Origin: an uncultured Porphyromonadaceae bacterium
GTDB taxonomy: Bacteria > Bacteroidota > Bacteroidia > Bacteroidales > Muribaculaceae
Reading direction: 5' to 3'
NCBI GenBank assembly: GCA_947176285.1
Contig: CAMWQF010000081.1
Coordinates: forward strand, 1 to 10,122
DNA length: 10,122 nt
The notes under the pieces were generated by a model. The model saw nothing but the letters and a program-made list of their open reading frames with translations. It ran no database searches and was not told the DNA's origin. Positions within the stretch are counted from its first letter, which is position 1. Each line of letters starts with the position of its first letter. Made by a program: the position numbers and the translations under genes. Of the stretch, positions 5,887 to 10,122 are shown piece after piece.

Positions 5887-8800
5887 ATGAGTCTATATGG
5901 ATCAGCGGTGAAACGCCCGATTATGACCACTCTCTGTTTTGTGACGGTGGTGATTCTCGGTCTTTTCTCGCTTACTAAACTTCCGGTCGATCTTTTCCCG
6001 GATATCGATACTAACACCATCATGGTGATTACGATATATCCCGGTGCAAGTTCTGAGGACATAGAGCAAAATGTGACCAAACCCCTCGAAAATGTGATGA
6101 ATTCGGTGGAACACCTGAAGCACATCACTTCCCAGAGTCGTGAGAATACTTCTGTGATCACTCTTGAATTTGAATACGGATATGATATCGACGATTTGAC
6201 TAACGATGTTCGAGATAAACTTGATATGGTGTCATCATCACTTCCCGATGATTGCCAGAATCCAATTATCTTTAAGTTCTCTACCGACATGATTCCTATC
6301 TGTCTCCTTTCTGTGGAGGCTAAGGAAAGTATGGCTGGACTTTATAAGATTCTTGATGATGGCGTAGCCAACCCTCTCGCCCGAATCGACGGAGTCGGTA
6401 CGGTGTCAATCTCCGGTGCTCCTAAGCGTGAGATCCACGTTTATTGCGACCCTAATAAGTTGGAGGCTTACCATCTTACAGTTGAAGGAATTGCCGGTAT
6501 CATTACTGCTGAAAACCGTAACATACCGGGCGGAGCATTCGATATCGGTAGCAATACATTCTCTTTGCGTGTGCAAGGTGAATTTGATGAGACTTCCGAA
6601 CTTCTCAATGTTCCTGTTGGCAACTACAATGGCTCAATCATCTATCTCAAGGATGTGGCTCAGGTAGATGACTCGTTTGAGGAACGTACCCAACACTCTT
6701 ATATTGGAGGAAAAGAGGGAGCTATTATTGTGATACAGAAACAGAGTGGTGCAAACTCTGTGCAAATTTCGGAGAAGGTGATGAAAATGTTGCCCAGGCT
6801 GCAGAAGAATCTGCCTTCGGATATCAAACTCGGTGTCATCGTTGATACGTCTGACAATATTCGCAATACGATTGCTTCTCTTGAGGAAACTGTGCTTTAT
6901 GCGCTTCTCTTCGTGATGCTTGTGGTGTTCTTCTTCCTTGGTCGTTGGAGAGCTACAATGATTATTGTTATCACAATTCCTGTCTCTCTTATCGCTTCGT
7001 TCATATATCTTTATGCCACAGGAAACACTCTTAATATCGTATCACTTTCGGCACTTTCAATATCGATTGGTATGGTGGTCGACGATGCGATTGTGGTTCT
7101 GGAGAATGTTACTACTCACATTGAGCGAGGTTCCGATCCTAAACAGGCTGCTGTGCATGGAACTAATGAGGTTGCGATATCTGTTATCGCTTCGACTCTT
7201 ACACTTATAGCAGTGTTCTTCCCTCTGACACTTGTCACCGGTATGACAGGAGTTCTTTTCCGTCAGCTTGGTTGGATGGTCTGCATCATGATGGTGATCT
7301 CTACTACTTGTGCCCTTTCTCTGACCCCTATGCTTTGCTCACAATGGCTTCGCCGTGTGCAGCATCACAGTCCTCTTTTCATCAAACTTTATGGTCCGAT
7401 TGAGAGGGGTCTTGATAGATTCGATAATTGGTATGCTGGTGTTCTCCGTAAAGTGGTTTCTCATCGTACGGTCACTGTTTTAGTATGTCTTGGAATTTTC
7501 GCAGGTTCGATCTTTCTCATGAAGTTTGTTGGTACTGAGTTTTTCCCAACTCAAGATAATGGCAGACTTGGTGTCAACCTCGAACTTCCTATCGGTAGTC
7601 GAGTTGAAAGAGCTTATGATGCCACTTACCGTCTGGATTCTCTTTGGCGTGCTAAGTATCCGGAAATAAAGGTAAGTTCATTCACAGTAGGTCCGGCGTC
7701 TTCTGATAATACCTTCGCTTCTTTGAGCGACAATGGCGCACATATCGTGTCTATGAATATCAACCTTTATGATAAGGTGGATCGTAAACAAGGCATTAAG
7801 GAAATTGCTGACGGTATGCGTAAGGATATCAAGGAGCAATTCCCTGAATTTGTGAAGGCTCAGGTCAATGTAGGTGGTGGTCGTGGTTCCGGAATGGGTG
7901 GACAGTCTGTTGTGGACTTCGAAATCTATGGTTATAACTTTACAGAGACCGATTCTGTGGCTCGTATGCTCAAGCAAGCTCTTATGGGCATTGAAGGCAC
8001 AGCCGATGTATTGATCTCGCGTAGCGACTATCAGCCTGAATATCAGGTTGATTTCGATCGCGAGAAACTCAGTCTATATGGCCTTAACCTGGCTACAGTA
8101 GCCCAGATGCTTCGAAATCGCGTGAATGGTGCCACTGCATCGCAGTTCCGTGAAGATGGTGAGGAGTATGATATCAAGGTCATGTTTGATAAGAAACACC
8201 GTACTACTTTAGAAGATCTCGAAAATATTGTGGTCGCTACCCCGACTGGGGGACAGGTGCGTATCAAGGAACTCGGAAAGGTTGTGGAGCGGTTCACGCC
8301 TCCTACTATCGAACGTAAAGACCGTGAGCGACTTGTGACCGTGTCAACAGTAGTCGATGGTGTTCCTATGAGCCAGGTTGTGGAGCAAGCGGAGATTCTT
8401 ATTGACGAAATGCATCTTCCGGCAGGTATCTCTATTCAGCTTGCAGGTAGTTACGAGGATCAGCAGGATTCTTTCTCCGATCTCCTTATGCTCGGCATAC
8501 TTATCGTGATTCTCGTATACATCGTGATGGCTGCTCAGTTTGAAAGTTTCACCTATCCTGGAATCATCATGACATCACTTCTTTTCGCGTTCTCAGGTGT
8601 GTTCTTAATCCTTTGGTTGACCGGACATACTCTCAACGTGATGTCAATGATCGGTGCAATTATGCTTATCGGTATTGTTGTGAAGAATGGTATTGTGCTG
8701 ATAGACTACATTATCCTCAACCGCGAACGTGGCATGTCGATTCGTCGCGCCGTAATTGATGCTGGTCGTTCTCGTCTCCGTCCGGTTGTCATGACTACTG

Positions 8801-9006
8801 CCACCACAATCCTTGGTATGGTGCCGATGGCTGTTGGTTCAGGACAAGGAGCTGAGATGTGGCAGCCGATGGGTACTGCTGTGATTGGCGGCCTTACATT
8901 CTCGACTATCCTTACCCTGCTCTTCGTGCCGGTGCTCTACTGCTCATTCGCAGGCAGAGGTGTACTCAATATCCGTAAGAAACTTCGGAAAACCCACAAT
9001 GCATAA
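5887..9006 (+). CDS. RND efflux transporter permease, HAE-1 type
   Basis: Inner-membrane proton-driven pump, working as a trimer with the adaptor and channel encoded just upstream. The 1039-residue protein shows the two-fold RND plan: TM1 (about 12-30), a large periplasmic loop, TM2-TM6 (about 335-485), TM7 (about 528-546), a second loop, and TM8-TM12 (about 865-1020). The N-terminal LPVDLFPDI motif is typical. Proton-relay residues are present: D399 and D400 in GMVVDDAIVVLENV (TM4) and K933 in GIVVKNGIVLIDY (TM10), equivalent to D407/D408/K940 of AcrB. The double Asp with AIVVLEN points to the hydrophobic/amphiphilic (HAE-1) branch, not the heavy-metal branch. A glycine-rich loop GGGRGSGMGGQ (663-673) lies in the second periplasmic part. 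Length is normal and no frameshift is seen. The stop codon lies inside the left arm of an inverted repeat. The cargo (drug, bile acid, lipid or other) cannot be assigned. Confidence 0.94.
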   Translation: MSLYGSAVKRPIMTTLCFVTVVILGLFSLTKLPVDLFPDIDTNTIMVITIYPGASSEDIEQNVTKPLENVMNSVEHLKHITSQSRENTSVITLEFEYGYDIDDLTNDVRDKLDMVSSSLPDDCQNPIIFKFSTDMIPICLLSVEAKESMAGLYKILDDGVANPLARIDGVGTVSISGAPKREIHVYCDPNKLEAYHLTVEGIAGIITAENRNIPGGAFDIGSNTFSLRVQGEFDETSELLNVPVGNYNGSIIYLKDVAQVDDSFEERTQHSYIGGKEGAIIVIQKQSGANSVQISEKVMKMLPRLQKNLPSDIKLGVIVDTSDNIRNTIASLEETVLYALLFVMLVVFFFLGRWRATMIIVITIPVSLIASFIYLYATGNTLNIVSLSALSISIGMVVDDAIVVLENVTTHIERGSDPKQAAVHGTNEVAISVIASTLTLIAVFFPLTLVTGMTGVLFRQLGWMVCIMMVISTTCALSLTPMLCSQWLRRVQHHSPLFIKLYGPIERGLDRFDNWYAGVLRKVVSHRTVTVLVCLGIFAGSIFLMKFVGTEFFPTQDNGRLGVNLELPIGSRVERAYDATYRLDSLWRAKYPEIKVSSFTVGPASSDNTFASLSDNGAHIVSMNINLYDKVDRKQGIKEIADGMRKDIKEQFPEFVKAQVNVGGGRGSGMGGQSVVDFEIYGYNFTETDSVARMLKQALMGIEGTADVLISRSDYQPEYQVDFDREKLSLYGLNLATVAQMLRNRVNGATASQFREDGEEYDIKVMFDKKHRTTLEDLENIVVATPTGGQVRIKELGKVVERFTPPTIERKDRERLVTVSTVVDGVPMSQVVEQAEILIDEMHLPAGISIQLAGSYEDQQDSFSDLLMLGILIVILVYIVMAAQFESFTYPGIIMTSLLFAFSGVFLILWLTGHTLNVMSMIGAIMLIGIVVKNGIVLIDYIILNRERGMSIRRAVIDAGRSRLRPVVMTTATTILGMVPMAVGSGQGAEMWQPMGTAVIGGLTFSTILTLLFVPVLYCSFAGRGVLNIRKKLRKTHNA

Positions 9007-9120
9007 TGCATAATTATAGGCTTTTCAGCGATGGTGACGCATCTTGAAAAGTGTATAATTTAAGAGATTATATGAAATAATTATTAATTTTTGCATACTG
9101 AATTATGCATTAAGAATTGT
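8996..9120. repeat. Inverted repeat with 20-bp arms spanning the pump stop codon
   Basis: The arm at 8996-9015 matches the reverse complement of 9101-9120 at 18 of 20 positions, with a shared core TAATGCATAATT. The stop codon of the pump (9004-9006) lies in the left arm, and the right arm ends seven bases before the proposed start of the next gene. ATGCATAA is also directly repeated within the left arm. A 125-bp non-coding element with terminal inverted repeats resembles a MITE, but such TGCATAAT words are also generic intergenic repeats in this group. Confidence 0.5.
9021..9051. other. Hairpin between pump and PG0541-type gene
   Basis: CTTTTC (9021-9026) pairs with GAAAAG (9046-9051), with GATG/CATC (9030-9033 and 9040-9043) pairing inside. 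No T run follows, so full termination is unlikely; it may stabilise the upstream message or lower expression of the small downstream gene. Confidence 0.35.
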
Positions 9121-9126
9121 AATAAA

Positions 9127-9420
9127 GTGAAATCAATATTCATAGCATTCGACCAGGCTCATTATGAGAAAATAGTCGATATCCTGACTCAGAGCAACTG
9201 TCGAGGATTCACATCCTTTGATAGTGTGAAAGGAAGAGGCAGCAAGCATGGAGAACCCCACTATGGAAGCCATGCGTGGCCCGGACTCACAAACGCAATT
9301 ATCACGATTGTTGAAGACCGACAAGTAGATCCGCTGCTCGATAAGCTTCATCAGCTCGACGAAGATCGCCCGATGCTTGGCCTGCGAGCTTTTGTTTGGG
9401 ATGTAGAAAAGACAATTTGA
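9127..9420 (+). CDS. PG0541-family transporter-associated small protein (PII-like)
   Basis: Cytosolic protein of 97 residues, with no signal peptide or membrane segment. The opening KSIFIAFDQAHYEKIVDIL and the pattern of two beta-alpha-beta halves (about 1-30 and 56-95) suggest the ferredoxin-like PII/CutA fold. Position 36-55 would be the T-loop, and here it reads GRGSKHGEPHYGSHAWPG, with H41-x3-H45-x3-H49 and nearby C25 as possible metal ligands. The ending GLRAFVWDVEKTI fits the last strand. Start: GTG at 9127 was chosen because an upstream TTG (9091) would add 12 codons that fall in the inverted repeat. It sits 120 bp after the pump and before a strong terminator, so it is the last gene of the efflux operon. 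To my recollection Porphyromonas gingivalis PG0538-PG0541 has the same order. A regulatory or sensing role for the pump is inferred from context; no activity is established here. Confidence 0.8.
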   Translation: MKSIFIAFDQAHYEKIVDILTQSNCRGFTSFDSVKGRGSKHGEPHYGSHAWPGLTNAIITIVEDRQVDPLLDKLHQLDEDRPMLGLRAFVWDVEKTI

Positions 9421-9426
9421 TAAAGG

Positions 9427-9464
9427 AAATGCTTCTCTATTTATGTGGAGAAGCATTTTTATTT
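9427..9464 (+). terminator. Strong rho-independent terminator ending the efflux operon
   Basis: AAATGCTTCTC (9427-9437) pairs perfectly with GAGAAGCATTT (9448-9458) over 11 bp with a 10-base loop, followed by TTATTT. It begins six bases after the stop codon of the PG0541-type gene. Confidence 0.85.
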
Positions 9465-9493
9465 GCATTTGTTCCGAATTTTTTATAATTTTA
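9462..9493 (+). promoter_or_regulatory. Probable kbl promoter, overlapping the upstream terminator tail
   Basis: TTTG (9462-9465) is followed after exactly 20 bases by TAATTTTA (9486-9493), which fits TAnnTTTG except for the last base. This is the normal spacing for the Bacteroidetes housekeeping sigma factor. The start would be near 9499, giving a leader of about 85-90 nt made almost wholly of short tandem repeats. The -33 box lies in the last bases of the terminator. Confidence 0.45.
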
Positions 9494-9501
9494 CATCCAA
9501 T

Positions 9502-9537
9502 AAGTCTGACCAGTCCGACCAGTCCGACCAGTCCGAC
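9502..9537. repeat. 9-bp tandem repeat, four units, in the kbl leader
   Basis: CAGTCCGAC occurs three times perfectly (9511-9519, 9520-9528, 9529-9537), preceded by one degenerate unit AAGTCTGAC (9502-9510). The array lies between the proposed kbl promoter and start codon. Confidence 0.8.
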
Positions 9538-9541
9538 GTTT

Positions 9542-9578
9542 CTGAAAACTGACAACCGACAACTGAAAACTGAAAACT
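9542..9578. repeat. 7-bp tandem repeat, five units, directly before kbl
   Basis: Five consecutive units of CTGAAAA type (CTGAAAA, CTGACAA, CCGACAA, CTGAAAA, CTGAAAA, then CT) end eight bases before the kbl ATG. CTGAAAA/CTGACAA arrays are a recurrent intergenic repeat in several bacterial groups. The last units occupy the place of a ribosome binding site. Confidence 0.75.
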
Positions 9579-9586
9579 ATAACACC

Positions 9587-10122
9587 ATGTACAAAAACTT
9601 CCAACAGCATCTTTCCAAAGAACTTGATTCCATCAAGGAAGCAGGATTGTATAAGAATGAAAGAATAATAATCACTCCTCAGAGTGCAGATATCAAAGTA
9701 GAAGGCGCTGAAAATGATGTTCTTAATTTCTGTGCCAATAACTATCTCGGGCTTGCCGACAACTCTCGACTCATAGAGGCTGCTAAGAAAGCAATGGACA
9801 ATCGTGGCTATGGCATGAGTTCCGTACGATTCATTTGTGGCACTCAAGATCTTCACAAGGAACTTGAAAAGGCTATTTCAGATTACTTCAAGACCGAAGA
9901 CACTATCCTATATGCTGCTTGCTTTGACGCAAACGGAGGGCTTTTTGAACCTCTCTTCACTGAAGAAGACGCCATAATCTCTGATTCTCTCAACCATGCC
10001 TCAATTATAGATGGAGTGCGTCTTTGCAAGGCAAAGCGATTCCGCTATGCAAATGCAGATATGGACGATCTGGAACGTTGCCTTAAAGAAGCAGATGAAC
10101 AAGGGTGCCGTTATAAAATTAT
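9587..10122 (+). CDS. kbl: Glycine C-acetyltransferase (2-amino-3-ketobutyrate CoA ligase), 3' end outside window
   Basis: PLP-dependent cytosolic enzyme that cleaves 2-amino-3-ketobutyrate with CoA into glycine and acetyl-CoA, the second step after Tdh. The first 178 codons are present, roughly 45% of the usual length of about 395. Recognisable family motifs in order: NFCANNYLGLAD (47-58), GYGMSSVRFICGTQDLHKELE (74-94), the segment around FDANGGLFEPLF (113-124) and SLNHASIIDGVRLCKAKRFRYAN (134-156), in which H137 corresponds to the conserved histidine stacking on the cofactor. The PLP-binding lysine lies beyond the window edge. These motifs separate Kbl from other alpha-oxoamine synthases such as BioF, which lack the SVRFICGTQ wording. 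The ATG at 9587 gives the standard N-terminus (MYKNFQQHLSKEL). The gene has its own probable promoter, separate from the efflux operon. Confidence 0.95.
   Translation, partial: MYKNFQQHLSKELDSIKEAGLYKNERIIITPQSADIKVEGAENDVLNFCANNYLGLADNSRLIEAAKKAMDNRGYGMSSVRFICGTQDLHKELEKAISDYFKTEDTILYAACFDANGGLFEPLFTEEDAIISDSLNHASIIDGVRLCKAKRFRYANADMDDLERCLKEADEQGCRYKI

Noticed and set aside
5887..9006. Heavy-metal (CusA/CzcA) type pump
   Set aside because: TM4 carries the double Asp VDDAIVVLEN of HAE-1 pumps, and no methionine relay is evident; the PG0541 neighbour alone does not make it a metal pump.
9091..9126. Upstream TTG start that would add 12 residues to the PG0541-type protein
   Set aside because: The added codons lie in the right arm of the inverted repeat, and family members begin at the KSIFIAFDQ-type strand, which the GTG at 9127 gives directly.
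9133..9856. Two minus-strand frames opposite the PG0541-type gene and the kbl start
   Set aside because: Antisense of recognised genes; they include translated tandem repeats (RTGRTG and FQLSVVSFQ type residues).

Overview
The window looks like chromosomal DNA of a gut-type Bacteroidota, most likely order Bacteroidales and possibly Muribaculaceae. Four things suggest this. The protein families are typical: an SDR-type threonine dehydrogenase, a PG0541-type small protein beside an RND pump, and a type A C-terminal sorting domain. Genes lack Shine-Dalgarno sites. Several promoters fit the Bacteroidetes TTTG / TAnnTTTG consensus. AT-rich and GC-rich short repeats lie between genes. The family-level placement is a guess.

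Layout. Bases 1-365 (minus strand) hold the 5' part of a small secreted protein with an RHS-like YD motif and a T9SS-type sorting domain; it runs off the left edge. Bases 366-2148 carry no convincing intact gene. This stretch holds a short N-terminal remnant resembling RhuM, a 47-residue minus-strand ORF behind a good consensus promoter, two copies of a CTCTGCG-rich repeat, several hairpins, a 14-bp tandem repeat and a plus-strand terminator with no gene in front of it. From 2149 everything lies on the plus strand: tdh (2149-3111), a terminator, then an efflux operon made of a TolC-like outer-membrane channel (3321-4715), a lipoprotein membrane-fusion adaptor (4712-5770), an RND inner-membrane pump of the HAE-1 type (5887-9006) and a small PII-like protein of the PG0541 family (9127-9420). 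A strong terminator follows, then short tandem repeats, then kbl (9587 to the right edge, incomplete).

How the genes work together. Tdh oxidises L-threonine to 2-amino-3-ketobutyrate and Kbl cleaves this with CoA to glycine and acetyl-CoA, so the outer two plus-strand genes form one catabolic pathway. Between them sits a complete three-part efflux machine. The proton-relay residues of the pump are intact (D399, D400, K933), as are the adaptor lipobox and the channel signal peptide, so the pump looks functional. Its substrate cannot be read from the sequence. The small PG0541-type protein is a candidate cytosolic regulator of the pump and carries an unusual H-x3-H-x3-H stretch.

The best leads for something undescribed are the PG0541-type protein with its histidine triad, the gene-free 0.8-2.1 kb block with an orphan terminator, and the repeat-derived leaders between the efflux genes and before kbl. 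No CRISPR array, complete insertion sequence, tRNA or rRNA was found.
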